Positions 1 to 15,826 of a DNA stretch of 64,000 nt are shown piece after piece. The notes under the pieces are model-generated. The model ran no database searches. It was not told the origin of the DNA and saw only the letters and a program-made list of their open reading frames with translations. Positions within the stretch are counted from its first letter, which is position 1. Each line of letters starts with the position of its first letter. Position numbers and translations under genes: made by a program. Where the stretch lies: the NCBI GenBank assembly GCA_021442155.1, contig JAKCPB010000367.1:248001-312000 (forward strand), written 5' to 3'. This DNA is from Cymbidium sinense. Its lineage: Eukaryota > Streptophyta > Magnoliopsida > Asparagales > Orchidaceae.

Positions 1-870
1 TTCATCCAGTGTCAAAATTGAGTGAGCTTGGTATCGTTGGAAAGGTATCGAAATGATCTACGACTTTTATGTTTACAAAAGTTTATGAATCTCTCTTGAT
101 AAGCCACAGTTTTTGTGCATGCTCAACATTTAGGATGAGAAACATAAAATATTGACACAGCCCCACAACCCCACATTTTTGGCCATTCAGACTTGTCTGT
201 TATCGGAATTGAGCAATTCTGGTATCGTTGGAAAGCTAACAAAATTGTATACAACTTTTATGTTCACAGCCTTCGACGAATATTGTTCGGTAAGCTGCAG
301 TTTTTGTGTGTGCTTGGTTTTTGACGGTGCAAAACTGAAAATACATACACAACCCCACATTTTTGGCCATATCGGATTCAACCGGTGTCGGAATTGAGTG
401 AGCTTGGTATTGTTCGAAATATAGCACAATTATCTACGACTTTCATGTTGAAAACCTTTAACGAATCTTGCTCGAAGTCGCAATTTTGCATATGCGATTT
501 TTAGAGGCAAAACTAAAAAACACGCATACGCCTCACATTTTTGGCCGTCGACTCATCCGTGTCGAAGGCGGATCTTGGTATCGTTGAAAAACTAACACAA
601 TCAACTTTCATGTTGACAACCTTCGACGAATCTTGCTCGATAAACTGCAATTTTTGCATATGCTCAATTTTTCATGGTGCCAAATTGAAAACACATACAA
701 AGCCCTACAATTTTGGCTGTATTGGACTCAACCGGTGTCAGAATTGAGAAAGTTTGGCATGGTTGGAAAGCTAATGCAATTATATATGACTTTCATGTTG
801 ACAACCTTTGATGAATCTTGCTTGATAAACTACAGTTTTGAAATGATGCTACAATACAGCCTCGAACAAT
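1..870. repeat. Diverged tandem repeat, units of about 172-184 bp
   Basis: The landmark TTTTGGCC (last unit TTTTGGCT) starts at 177, 361, 539 and 711, so the spacing is 184, 178 and 172. Each unit also contains a version of GGTATCGTTGGAAAGCTAA, a CTTTCATGTTGACAACCTTCG block and a GATAAACTGCAGTTTTTG block. About 4.7 units are visible and the array runs off the left edge. Short open frames here repeat the same peptide pattern (CSFCVCLVF-like, then CNFCICSIF-like), which is a by-product of the repeat and not evidence of coding. It could be the edge of a satellite or the tandem 3' region of a transposon. Confidence 0.75.
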
Positions 871-1583
871 TATAAATCAAGAGATGATTCCATTCCCTGC
901 AAATGAATGCATGCAAACCTTGAAAAATTGAAAGTGGTTTCTATTAACTAAATTAGTTAAGAGCTTAAATGGCTCATTTAGGTTTCTTGTGATGATTTCA
1001 ATGATACAAAAATTAATAAAATGCATCTATGTCTGAACCATGGATGAAATCCTAAAAATTACACTCATCTTTCCTCATAGCTTCCTCTTACAAACTCATA
1101 ATTTTATTTCATAAATATATGGAGTGAATTATATGCTATTTTGAATGAATTGTGACTCATGTTGTAATCAACATTCTCTATATATAAAAGAAAGTGAGAG
1201 AAGGGCTTTGGATGGTTGTTGGTTTTTGCACAAGAAGCCTTAAAGAGTCCCTCCCTAGATAGGATAGATTTATATTCTAAAAACAAACTTCTTGAGTTAG
1301 AGAACTAATGGCAAGAGTTTTCTTTATGGATATTGATAAGTTTTTTAATAGAAAAGTGTTCTATGTTGTGCATATTATACTATCTCTCATCATTTCCAAA
1401 TAAAACAAAAATTAAAAAAAAATCATTTTTTCATCGAAGTTCACAAAAACTATAATAATAACAAATATCGAAGGAGAAACAAATAATACACATACAACAA
1501 TGAATCAAAGTAAATAAGCTTAATATAAAGTAATACTATAACTAAATTGTATCAATTGTCTACAAAACATAATAGTAGAGATA
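871..1583. other. Non-coding AT-rich DNA, no gene seen
   Basis: Unique-looking AT-rich sequence between the tandem array and the MULE remnant. No open frame gives a recognisable protein and I see no repeat boundary. Confidence 0.5.
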
Positions 1584-2492
1584 ACTATCGTCGACGAGAC
1601 CTGGGTGGCAGAATCGCATCACTTCCATGAGTATAATGGTCTGGTGGTCGTCGTGACTGGTCTCGTAGATGAAGTTCTCGAAGCTACTACTACTCCTCAA
1701 CTTGCTCAGCAAGCTGTTATGAGTAACCCAGATGTGTAACGTCAGATATCTTAAGTGAAGCCAGTATAGGGAGGGAGAAACTACGAGACTAGGGGTGTCT
1801 TATGGAATGATGGAAGACCATATCTAGGAGGGACTAATGCATGTCATGGCTGGAATTGATTCCACATGGTTTCCTGTATGAATACTGTGGTGGCTCTATG
1901 AATGTATAGACCCGACCACTAGTGTAGAAGATAGACCGACATCTATCCCCGAACCATCTGGTTGTCCTAACAATGAAGTTCCTAGAACGTCAGTGTCTTA
2001 GACATAGTTTCATATCCCTTAAGGGTCACCCATAAAATCAGAACTTGTCCCAGCAAAATAAACATATTCTAGAGCGAGTCATGTGCTTTTTGAGTAGTTA
2101 ATTGAGTCGGTATAATGTACTCATTTTGGGAGGTCTCTGACACTCCTCAGTGTTATTTGATTCTCGTTCTTTGTACATTATTGTCTTAACTTCCACATAA
2201 ATAATTATAGGTTGTAGGCATACTGCATTGATTATAGACTTGCAGACTCCATCATCAGTAAAATGAGCAATAAATCCAGTATTAATAGGAAACTGGCTTG
2301 TAAGACTTACGTGAAACTTCGCTGGATCAAATTTCAATGCCTCATAATTCTCTTTTGTAAGTCCGTGAAATTAATCTGTCGTGAGATCTATACAGGACAA
2401 TTTTTCTCACCGGTATAAGTCGGAATAAAATCTTCGCTTACAATAAGTTCATCGCCATAATATAAAACTACGCAGAGTGTATCTGAACTCAT
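1584..2492 (-). pseudogene. Internally deleted MULE derivative: transposase N-terminus joined to plant-mobile-domain C-terminus
   Basis: Reading the minus strand from an ATG at 2492, the start (LCVVLYYGDELIVSEDF) matches the N-terminus of the MULE transposase at 61,408 (VSLILFYGGELSIDDLF). The following stretch, about 2337-2190 (VSLTSQFPINTGFIAHF...IIIYVEV), matches VSLTCRYPMGNGFIASV...LVLYVEV of that copy. At the other end, 1664-1584 reads as an arginine-rich tail (SRRPPDHYTHGSDAILPPRS) ending in a stop, which is typical of plant-mobile-domain proteins carried by transposons. The middle, about 2090-1670, is Ser/Thr-rich with stops. The transposase catalytic domain, SWIM domain and most of the mobile domain are missing, so this is a non-autonomous relic. 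I could not identify terminal inverted repeats. Confidence 0.6.
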
Positions 2493-3430
2493 TTTAAACT
2501 TATATCAGTACGATACAGAGAATCCTCTATCTCACATATTTTAAAGAAAAAGTTCAATTAAAGGGAATGTACACTTGGTGCATTTGACTCGAAAAATTAA
2601 AGTATGTGAATTGTTAAACAAATATAGGACCAAATATTACTAAACAATGAAACTTTGATATTTGTTCATGTAACATTCAAATCTCAATTATCATATCAAA
2701 AATATCACACTCAGGGGATTTAGACAATGGAATGCGTCATATTATGCATAAGAATATTATTATTTCTTAAAAATATCAATTATGCAAAAATAGTAATAAT
2801 GATGAGTGAAAATCATAAATAGATAAGAAAACATCTCAAACTAAATGAATTAAAGTTAACAAATCATAATATTCACACTTTATATCTACAAAATAATAAT
2901 GATGATGAGTTGAAATCATGAGAGCTAATGCATGAGCTAGATACGTGACTATAATTTAGTGAAAATAATAAATCGTATTCGAGTTACTGTATATTCAAAT
3001 CAACATTTATTATGTGCAAATTCACCTGTGCATGAAAATTAAATATAAAAATTTTTAAACAGAACATATCCTAAATTGAATAAATTGATCTTGTAAACCT
3101 CATATCAATATTTCTATTATGCTGTTGGATGGTTCGTTCACTGGGTTGGAAAGTTCGGGCGAATGAGCGATTTTTTGTCCCTTGATTTAAAGTAATAGAA
3201 AAAGCTTAAATAGTCATTCTCCCTTGATCACGTCAATTTTATCTTTGATTAAAGAAATATTATTCACTTATAATTTAAATAGAGAGAGAGAGATAAGGAA
3301 AGTTTTAATAATTTTATATGAATATATATCAATCGTGATATAATATAATATAACTCAGCATGTACCATAAGCGTATTTTTTTGAAATGTGGACAGGACAT
3401 TGTATATGCTATTCTTGATTAAATATTGTG
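2493..3430. other. AT-rich intergenic DNA, no gene seen
   Basis: No recognisable coding or RNA gene. A short GA run at about 3282-3293 precedes the long (TA)n array. Confidence 0.5.
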
Positions 3431-3436
3431 AGTGAC

Positions 3437-5390
<1,954 letters not shown>

Positions 5391-5393
5391 TTC

Positions 5394-7600
<2,207 letters not shown>

Positions 7601-7629
7601 AAGTATCAATATTAGTATAGGGAAATATG

Positions 7630-9718
7630 GATTTTGATCGTAATTTTGGTGATATTTCAATTAACATTGTCCATGCTTTTCCAAACCTAAAAATCTTTTA
7701 TATTGACGAAAATCATTTTAATGATTCACTTGATCATGTTTTTTAAAATGTTACAAGTCTCATATCTTTGGACATCAATACAAATAATTTCACAGGAGTG
7801 ATACCAACATATTTTGGGAAAATGTCAAACCTTATAAGCCTCAATATGGAACTAAATGAGTTTGAAGCAAAAAGTTGGGGCTTTCTTGATTCATTAACTA
7901 ATTGTACCATCTTAAAAATTTTAGCCCTTTATGGAAATAACCTTGGTGGAATACTTCCAAAATCGGAAGGAACTTATATGAGCTTCAACAAATAACATTT
8001 GTATCCAATTATATTTCAAGAAGCATCCTTCAAACTTGATATACACCAATTTAATTGGTTTTGGGTTGATGAAATCTTGGAAGGTATAGATAGATTGGAA
8101 AGTTGAAAAGTTACAATATTTAATTTGAAGAATATTTATTGGATTATTTTGTTTTGGAATCTCAAAGATTAAACCAATTATGGTTAGATTTTACAAATTA
8201 ACATGCTTTATACCTTCAAGCTTAAAAAAATCTTTTGATTCTCTTCATTTGGAATCTTAATAATCTAATCGGTGATACCAAGAGAACTTTTTCTCATTCC
8301 ATTACTTTCAAATATTCTGATTTATCATATAATTCTTCTACTGATTGTACCATTGAAGTTGGTCAAAAAATCTAATGAGATTTTTCTCAATAATTGATCA
8401 AATACCAGTTCAAAACTATTATTTGAATTATATATGGACTAAACTTCTGTGGATTCCTATTTCCATTAGAAATATAAAGAGTTCAAAGCATAGACCTTCA
8501 CATAATAATTTTGGTGTCATTCCTCAATCTTTAAAATCTTATCTTTCTTGGCACTTGAATTTGTCATTTAATAATCTTGAAGGAGAAGTTCCATATGGGT
8601 GTCTTTGCAAATTCTTATATCTCTGTTGGAAATAAACAATATGAAATTCAAAACTTCATTTAGAAAATTTAATGATAATCATCAATTAAATACTCACAAT
8701 TTAATCAAAATTTGTTCTCACTTTAGCATGCTTTATATTATTGGTCTTTTTCTTCATATGTTCTCTAAAACAAACCAAAGTACCAAAGAATAAATTCATC
8801 AAACTCATCCTTAAACACTCTTTCAAAATTTCTTATGCAAAATTCCAATGCTACAAATGATTTCTCACTATATAAAATATGGAAGATATGGCTCTATATC
8901 ATTAAGAAATTATCGTTAGACTATTAAAGTTTTCAAACTGATTTCATTTTAAGATTTTACATCAAATGATAAAGATGAATACACCATCATAATCTTATTA
9001 TTCTAACCTTATGCTCAAGTTGATCACCATCTTTTTCGCATTGATTTGAATTCATGTCAAAAGGAAACAACAAAGTTCCATACATATGAAACAATGAGAT
9101 GTTATCCTAGCAAAAGATCAACATTAAAACATGTCATGCTTAGTATCTTCATCATTATTGTGAACCATCAATCATTCATTGTGATGTCAAGCCAAGCAAT
9201 TGACAACATGGTTGCACATTTAGGATTTTGGGCTCAAGAATTCTTGACTATAGTGCATCTTTCTCTATTATTCAAATAAAGATGAGATTAAACACCATTG
9301 GTTATGTTTTCATTATGTTATTCTGAATAATGTTATAATTAATGTGATGCAATCTTTTAATGTAATATTTTTCTAAAATGTATATATTATTTAATTTGTA
9401 TACAAGGAGGATCACCATCTATTACAGATGTTTATAGCTGGAATAATATTACAAGAGATACTATGGAAAAGGCCTATTGATGATATCTTGATGAATTTAA
9501 TTTACATAATCACATTAAAATGGCATATCCTCATAGAATCAATGACATCAGATCTTAAAATGTTTACATGGTATTATAGAAGATCAATTGCCAAAGCATT
9601 AAGAAATGCTTGGTTTCTTTTGGCAGTATCTCTTGTTCGACTTCATTCAAATGAAAGGCCATCAATGAGAGTTACAAATTTACTGAGTTGGCTACCTTCA
9701 ATTCAATTGAGACTCTAG
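7630..9718 (+). pseudogene. Decayed LRR receptor-like kinase (LRR-XII, Xa21/EFR-type) pseudogene
   Basis: Family function: plasma-membrane pattern receptors with an LRR ectodomain and cytoplasmic Ser/Thr kinase. Visible pieces in order are LRR repeats at 7660-7970 (NNFTGVIPTYFGKMSNLISL, then FLDSLTNCTILKILALYGNN), a capping LRR at 8520-8610 (LNLSFNNLEGEVPYG) and kinase C-terminal motifs at 9428-9718 (LQEILWKRPIDD, corresponding to LLEILTGRRPTDD in the family, then ERPSMR). Stops and frameshifts are frequent. The catalytic loop and DFG motif are not recognisable. It is separate from the RLK relic at 43-45 kb and more decayed. Confidence 0.7.
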
Positions 9719-10969
9719 GAAGATGGAGCCAAGAGCACATAATTCATGTCAATCATTATTTATTAATAATTTGTTAATTCTTTATTCTTGTAACCATGAT
9801 TTCAATAATGATTAATAGAAAAAAAAATGTACTTTTGACCAAAACTATTAAGAATTGTTCATAATTTTATTCTAACTTATTTCTTTTTAGAACTCACAAA
9901 TAGTTTGTTGATGAAATCTTTAGGAATATCATGTATTATTATATTTCACATTAATAAATCAATGACTATATATCAAGAATTTATATAGATCTTAAAATTT
10001 TTTAAGCTAATAAATTAAAAAAAAAATATAAAAATTTAAAAGCTTTTCTTTAAAGTATTTGTTAACTTCCAAATGAAAGCTAGATTTCAAATTTGGTGAC
10101 TTTAAATTAAATTCATAATTGTTAATTTAAATAAAGAAATGAATCAAAAAAAAATTCAATCATTTGTTATATTTTATTAATAATTTGTTTTATTCTTGTA
10201 TTATTTATATTTCAGTTAATAATGATTTTTAAAATAAAAAACTTTGATCAACCAAAATTAAAATTTAATGAACAAATATCAAATATTATTTTCTTTTAAA
10301 ACTTTACTAACTTAAAGAAACAATATTGAAGATTTTAAGAATATCAAATTTTATTAATTTCATATTAACATAAATTAAATATATATATATCAATTTATTA
10401 CTTGTAAATGTGTTTAATTTCTTAAAAAATAAGTAATGATTGTATTTGATGTAATATTGAAAAGATATTATATATGTAAAATTTAAAATTTCTATTATAT
10501 GTAAATAATAAAATGTTTGTATGTATGTAAATTCTATGATATTATTATATAATGTGTTTCATTAATTTGATTTGATTTAATTTATAACAAATTTATAAAT
10601 TATAAATAATACAAATTTTATTAATTTATTTTGATTTAATTTTAGTTAATAATAAATAAAAGAAATAAATCAAATACAAATGATCAATTTATAAATTTAA
10701 TACTATATTTTAAAGTTATATTTTATTTTCTTTGATATTTACTTTTAAAGAATACAATAAATTTACAATATACAATAAATATATTATAAATTTAAGTTAA
10801 TACTTTATAAATGTTATATTTTTATTTTTTTATGTTTTTTAATTTTAATTAATATTAATGATTTTTTATGTAATATTAAAAAATTGATTTAAAAAAAAAA
10901 ATATTTTTTAGAAAAAAATATTTTAAATATTTGGTATGTATAAAAATTCTCTATGAGCAAATGCTCTCT
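9719..10969. other. Extremely AT-rich intergenic DNA
   Basis: Dominated by A/T runs and TTAATTT-type words, with no gene visible. It ends where homology to LTR B of element 1 begins. A TATAAAAA at 10,939-10,946 lies about 30 bp upstream of that homology start, which may be coincidence. Confidence 0.5.
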
Positions 10970-11190
10970 TTGAGCAATCTCATTCGATTCTAGGAATTGC
11001 CTCCTCATCAATTCGCCAATCCAAAACCGACACGGAAACCGCTAGAAAACCTCTCCCTCGTCCATCTCCTACTTCAAATTGCAAGGAAATCCTAACCCAC
11101 GTCTAAAACCTCACTAGTTAGATCCGTAGCCATCGCCAGGATATGTCTCTTGATCCCTAATCCATCGACTTGTTCTCCCACTTCCTTAGG

Positions 11191-11434
11191 ATGGCTTCTA
11201 TCCTCGGTATTGGCGCCGATGAGTCAAACACCAGTCGGCGGAGCTGGATCTCCAGCAGCTATCGTGATCCCAACGGCGTATTTGGAGCACGGCGGTGGAG
11301 GCGACTATGAAGAAAATCTCAAGGGCTGCTCTTGAGAAGTTTCCACTTATGATCGAATGAGAAAAGGTATTATGCAACAGTTCAGCGACGATGGGAAGGT
11401 CATCAGCAGGTCGATCTCAATAAACTCGGCATGT
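11191..11434 (+). pseudogene. PDR/ABCG transporter N-terminal fragment (copy in LTR A)
   Basis: Reads MASILGIGADES..., followed by remnants of the PDR signature EEDDEENLKWAALEKLPTYD (here EENLKGCS-like after a frameshift) and RKGIMQQF. PDR transporters are full-size ABCG plasma-membrane pumps of about 1,400 residues. Only about the first 80 codons are present, with no nucleotide-binding or membrane domain. It is the same fragment as in LTR B and more damaged here. Confidence 0.65.
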
Positions 11435-11463
11435 AGTTATCGTCTTCTCTTAGTCATCCTCTA

Positions 11464-11680
11464 ATGGCTATGTTGCGGAGTTCGACAAAACCAACTTTGA
11501 ACGGAGGATGTTTCTTTCTATTCACCATTTATGAGGACTCGACCATCACTCTTCTTGATTATGGAGAAAAATGTTCATAGCGTTGAACGCCATTAGGCAT
11601 CTAGGCTTTGATGTCAAAGACATTCAAGCCAGAGAACATTCTTAATGCAAATCGTCTTGTTTTCCATGGGATGACGCAAA
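11464..11680 (+). pseudogene. HISN4 (hisHF) N-terminal fragment, copy in LTR A
   Basis: Contains a frameshifted version of the segment in LTR B: EDSTITLLDYG-like, then NAIRHLGFDVKD and ILNANRLVF. Imidazole glycerol phosphate synthase is the fifth enzyme step of histidine synthesis and is plastid-targeted. The catalytic Cys of the glutaminase domain lies beyond the fragment. Confidence 0.65.
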
Positions 11681-11684
11681 ACAA

Positions 11685-11882
11685 ATGGCAGCTTATGCCA
11701 ATGCAAATGATTCAGGAATTATAACATCTGGGATAACTACTAAGAGAGAAAATATTGTCACTAAAGAAAACTCACAGCGGGTGTTACTTGGGAGCACCCG
11801 TTCAGTTGATGAGGGTGCATCTTCTGAAGCTACACAAAGTCTAACTGTTCACAAAAGCTCAACGAAGGAACACTTCAGGAAA
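11685..11882 (+). pseudogene. WVD2-like/TPX2-family fragment, copy in LTR A (short)
   Basis: An open frame reads ANDSGIITSGITTKRENIV...STRSVDEGASSEATQSL, which matches the LTR B copy before the TPX2 domain. The TPX2 domain itself is deleted here: the sequence breaks after GGAACACTTCAGGA and joins LTR body. Family assignment rests on the longer copy at 18,431-18,872. Confidence 0.55.
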
Positions 11883-14150
11883 TGATGTCAAAATTTTGAC
11901 TAAATCTGGGACTTGAAAAAAAAGAAGAAGAATATTTATATATATATTTACTGGGTGTGAAAGGACTGTTTAGGTGAACGATTAAATTGCTGGCAGTTCA
12001 AAGACACCAAGTCACGCCATCGTGAAGGGCAAAACAATTAATGAAAATTAATGCGGATGATGAGAGTTATCAAAATTCTGCCGAATTTTACATTGACAAA
12101 AACTCAAATAAATTAGTTTAAATTGAAAATTATAAGCTAATTTTAAAATTTAATTTGAGTTCGCTAAATTTTGAAGTAAACAAAATTATCAAAATTTGAC
12201 CCCAACTGAAATCAATAATTAGTCAACTACTCTTAAATGAATAAACATCTCTCACTCAATATTTGAATTTTCTTGGATTTCACATTGAGATAATCTAAAG
12301 AAAATTTCAATCATTTTTAAGAATTAAATATACAATATCTAGAAATATATTCAGATACTCGATCATGAAGTGATTGAAATGAGTTAAATATTTTAGTGGT
12401 AAACATAAGCTTAGCATTTCAATATCGCATTTCAATTGATCTAAAAGATGATCTGATTGAATATCTAATCAAAGCACAAGAGATCACTTTGAAATTAAAA
12501 TATAGTCTTCAAATATAATTCACTCCAAGTAAATTAAAGAAAATAACATGATTCATAAGAGATTCCTAATGAAATTGAAAGATTGCAAATAAGCATAATC
12601 AAGAAATATTTAGAAAATATTTGAAACATATTATTCAACTTATTAAATACTCAAATTGGATCAAAGAGAAATTGAACAGAGATAGTGACGAGTTTGAAGA
12701 TCGTCAATAGATATAAATGAGAGTCTATTGAAGATCCAAAAACTAGACAACTCTGAATAAAAGAAATCAATCAAATATTATTTTCAAAGAATCTAGCAAA
12801 CTACTAGAACAATTTAAAATGCCTTCTACGCCACCAGATTCGCAACACATCGTACAAGCGAATAGAAGGAGTTAATTAAGGCTTCAATTGAACCCTTCCA
12901 TATATTATGAAGTAGGATTAAAACTCAAATTCAATATTTCAAAATTATGCAAACATTTTAAATATACGCATAGCCTTGACATTAGAATGTTAGATTCAAA
13001 TGTAGGCTTGCTTCCTTTGTCTTGGACCGTCCAAAATTAAAAATTAAATAAATTGTTATAAGAATTTCAACTTATTAAAATATAGAAGCTAATTATATCA
13101 TGTGACAAGATATTTGATCTCAGAGCTAAATAGTTGATGATCTAAAGTTCTCAAATATATTCGATTCAATCAATTAACGACCCCGATGATGGCTGTGTTG
13201 AATGGTGATTTCAACCGGAGGGGATACTCCCATCAAAATGTGATTCTAATTTAAAATCAAATTAACTTAAATCAAGTATCAATCTAAAACATGCTTAAAT
13301 GAAATTCAATCATTAAAAACTTAAAGCAAAACTCAATCTATCCACCTTTTGTAATTATTATCGGAGGTAATAAATTAAGGAAAACTCTAACTCATATAGA
13401 AGCTAATGTCAAATCAAGTGTTCTACTATGTTCACTCTCAATCAATCTCACGCCGAAGGGACGTCTGAGGTCTTCTCATCAAGGCTAGTTAGTAGGCTCA
13501 AAATATCATTGACTGATTCCTCCGACGAGTGGTTTGAGCTCCATTATATTATGATCACATGTTGCCATATGCTCCAATGGCTCTACCCTTTCAATTGAGA
13601 ATTATGGGTACAGATAGGCAAAAGCTCTCTAGTAAGACTTAAAACTTTCTTCTTAGAAAAACACCACCCAAGGTCTATAAGGATTTCTTGGACGATGTAA
13701 CACATGTGGCCGAGGAATCCTCTCGGGTTACTACCTCCTCCTCACTAAGTAGACCGACCACGACAGGGATGATAGAACCATGGGATCTAGATTGGGCACA
13801 TCATCATTCCCCCAACCATCCGCTTTAAGCTAAAATGATGAATTTCATAAATTCTAAACCCTAAATTCTAAAACTCCACATGTTGCTACTATATGCTATG
13901 CATTCGGTGATCTAACGACTAACCTTAATTGAAAGTTCTCTCTCAGCATTAAGAGGGGCAATTAATTGTAGGTGCTTGCGACTATAGGAAACCTAGAACC
14001 ACATCTAAAGTCCTTACAAAATGAGGACGAAATATTTGGGTAATGGTTTATCTACTATTCCATCTTCCTTCTGAAATTACACCGACACATAAATCATCAC
14101 ACTCTTCAATGTGAGAGGTTGGTGGTGAATTTTTGGAGCCCACAGATTTC

Positions 14151-14168
14151 TGGCGACTTCGCTGGGGA
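14151..14168 (+). other. Primer-binding site of element 1
   Basis: TGGCGACTTCGCTGGGGA lies six bases after the LTR end CCCACA. It resembles the TGGCGACTCC... primer-binding site I associate with tRNA-Arg-primed Tat/Ogre elements (recalled, to be checked). Elements 2 and 3 have similar sites in the same position. Confidence 0.65.
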
Positions 14169-14299
14169 TATGTTTCTCTTTCCATCTTTGGCTAGTCGAA
14201 TCTAAGTTATAATAGTAGCAAAATATAATGAAATTAAAGTTTAAAGTTACTTGGAGAACTATTTCTTTAGTTCTCTAAAATAACACAACTCTGAAAATC

Positions 14300-15350
14300 A
14301 AACCTTTCACACTAAGAAGGCATGATGTTGAAACCTCTCAAGAAAACTAAGAGAAGAGGAGAAGAAAGAATCTGTGACCTCACTGACCATCGTTACACAA
14401 CTAGACTTACAACCAGAAGCGAGTATTCCTACCCCATAATAAATTTGGAAATTTTGAATTGGGTGAAAAGGAATAGCTCTACTGGTGATGTTAAGCAATC
14501 TTTTTGGGCTCAACAGCAGTTAGCTCCAACCCTTAAGAAGAAATAACCTGAAACTCTTCTATTCGAGTACTTAGAGTCCTAAAGTTTGTAAAAGAAAAGG
14601 TCTCATGAATAAAAGATATCAAAGGCCAATTACTAGAGAAGCCAAAAATGCTCAACTACAGAAGCTACCATCAGTGGTAGTAAGAGCTCAAGACCGTCCT
14701 AAGAAATTCCTGCACGGTGAACATCGGGGTGTGACACCTGAACCACATGTTCGGGAATCCGCTATCGATAGGTCCCGGTAGAAAAAAAAATAAATATGGA
14801 GGCCGAAGCCTTGAGAAGAAGTAACAACACACAAGCTTCTTCATTTGGAGGCAAGCTAACCCAAAGATAGTGGAGAAAGAGAAATACTGAATTACGTGCT
14901 CAACAACTATTGTTCAAGCAAAAAATTGTATAGGAAATGAACAAAGGACTCAACCCATAATAGGTTTGACAACTTAGGATGGGCAAAGCGGAACATCTCT
15001 ACTAGTTAAATCAAACAGTCATTCTGGATCCGACAATGTCAGATTCTAGCTTCTCTAGTGAGGAAACTTGAAACTGTATATGCAAGAGTGCATCGAGTCC
15101 TCAAAGTTGCTAAGGAGAAATGACTGATAAAAATAAAATATCAAAGTCTTGTCATCAGGGAGGCTAGAGTTGCTCCTCCAAGGAGACCTCCTCCTACAAC
15201 CCTAGCAAGATGTCTACTAATTCAAGTCCCATATAGTGAGCATCAAGGTGTGACACTTAGACTATAGGTCTAAGAATCCATCGAAAGGTCACAACAAAAA
15301 GGTAAGCAAATTTAGAGGCCAAAGTCTCGAAGTGAAATTGCCTTAAAGAA
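14300..15350 (+). pseudogene. Two diverged copies of an unidentified internal coding segment of element 1
   Basis: A segment reading WVKRNSSTGDVKQSFWAQQQ at about 14,461 recurs at about 14,980 as WAKRNISTS*IKQSFWIRQ, an offset of about 519 bp. Each copy is followed by an Arg/Pro-rich tail and by CATCGGGGTGTGACACCT (CATCAAGGTGTGACACTT in the second copy). This is presumably part of the gag or spacer region of the retrotransposon. I do not recognise the protein. Confidence 0.4.
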
Positions 15351-15389
15351 AGACAGTGACGTGATATCTGGACTATACTTCTACAAAAT

Positions 15390-15826
15390 CCACTCTTTAT
15401 GCACTAGTATTTGGGGCTAAAATATTTCTACCACTCAAGGTTGAACTACCTTCACTTCGAGTAGCCATTCAACACTATCTTATCCAAGATTAGAATGTTC
15501 GACTACGGATGGAAGAGCTTGACGCGCTTGACAAAGTTAGGCTCTAAGCTCAATGAAATTTTTGAAGTCTACTAAATGAGGATGTCCAAAGCATTCTATC
15601 ATATAGTGCGACCTCGAACATTCCAAAAAGGAGAATTAGTCTTAGTGCTGAGAAGATCAATTATTCTTAATCGAAAATTCAGTGGCAAATTTGAGCCTAA
15701 TTAGGAGGTCCCTTTTGTCATTGAAAATGAGTATCAATGAGGGGTATACCAACTCATTGACTTAAAGGGTGAAAGAACAATGCCACCAATTAATAGTCGA
15801 TACCTGAAAATGTATTATACATGATA
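15390..15826 (+). pseudogene. Ty3/gypsy integrase C-terminal fragment (element 1)
   Basis: Motifs in order: TLYALVFGAKIFLPLKVELPS, then RMEELDALDKVRL, then VRPRTFQKGELVLVLRRS and LIDLKGERTMPPINSRYLK, followed by a stop. These are the typical end of a Ty3/gypsy integrase, downstream of the DDE core. The core catalytic residues, zinc finger, RT and RNase H are absent. The opposite-strand homologue is at 24,430-24,780 in element 2. Confidence 0.75.

Larger units (their letters stand above)
10970..14144 (+). repeat. LTR A (5' LTR of element 1), 5'-truncated
   Basis: The homology to LTR B starts at about 10,970 (GAGCAA...). Host-gene fragments occupy 11,191-11,882. The typical LTR body, shared with the LTRs of elements 2 and 4, runs from about 12,080 to 14,144. 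Relative to LTR B, sequence between the WVD2-like fragment and AAAATTTTGACTAAATCTGG (about 11,890) is deleted. Confidence 0.7.

Noticed and set aside
10939..10946. TATAAAAA 30 bp before the start of LTR A homology
   Set aside because: Interesting as a possible promoter, but such words are expected by chance in this very AT-rich stretch and LTR B has no counterpart.
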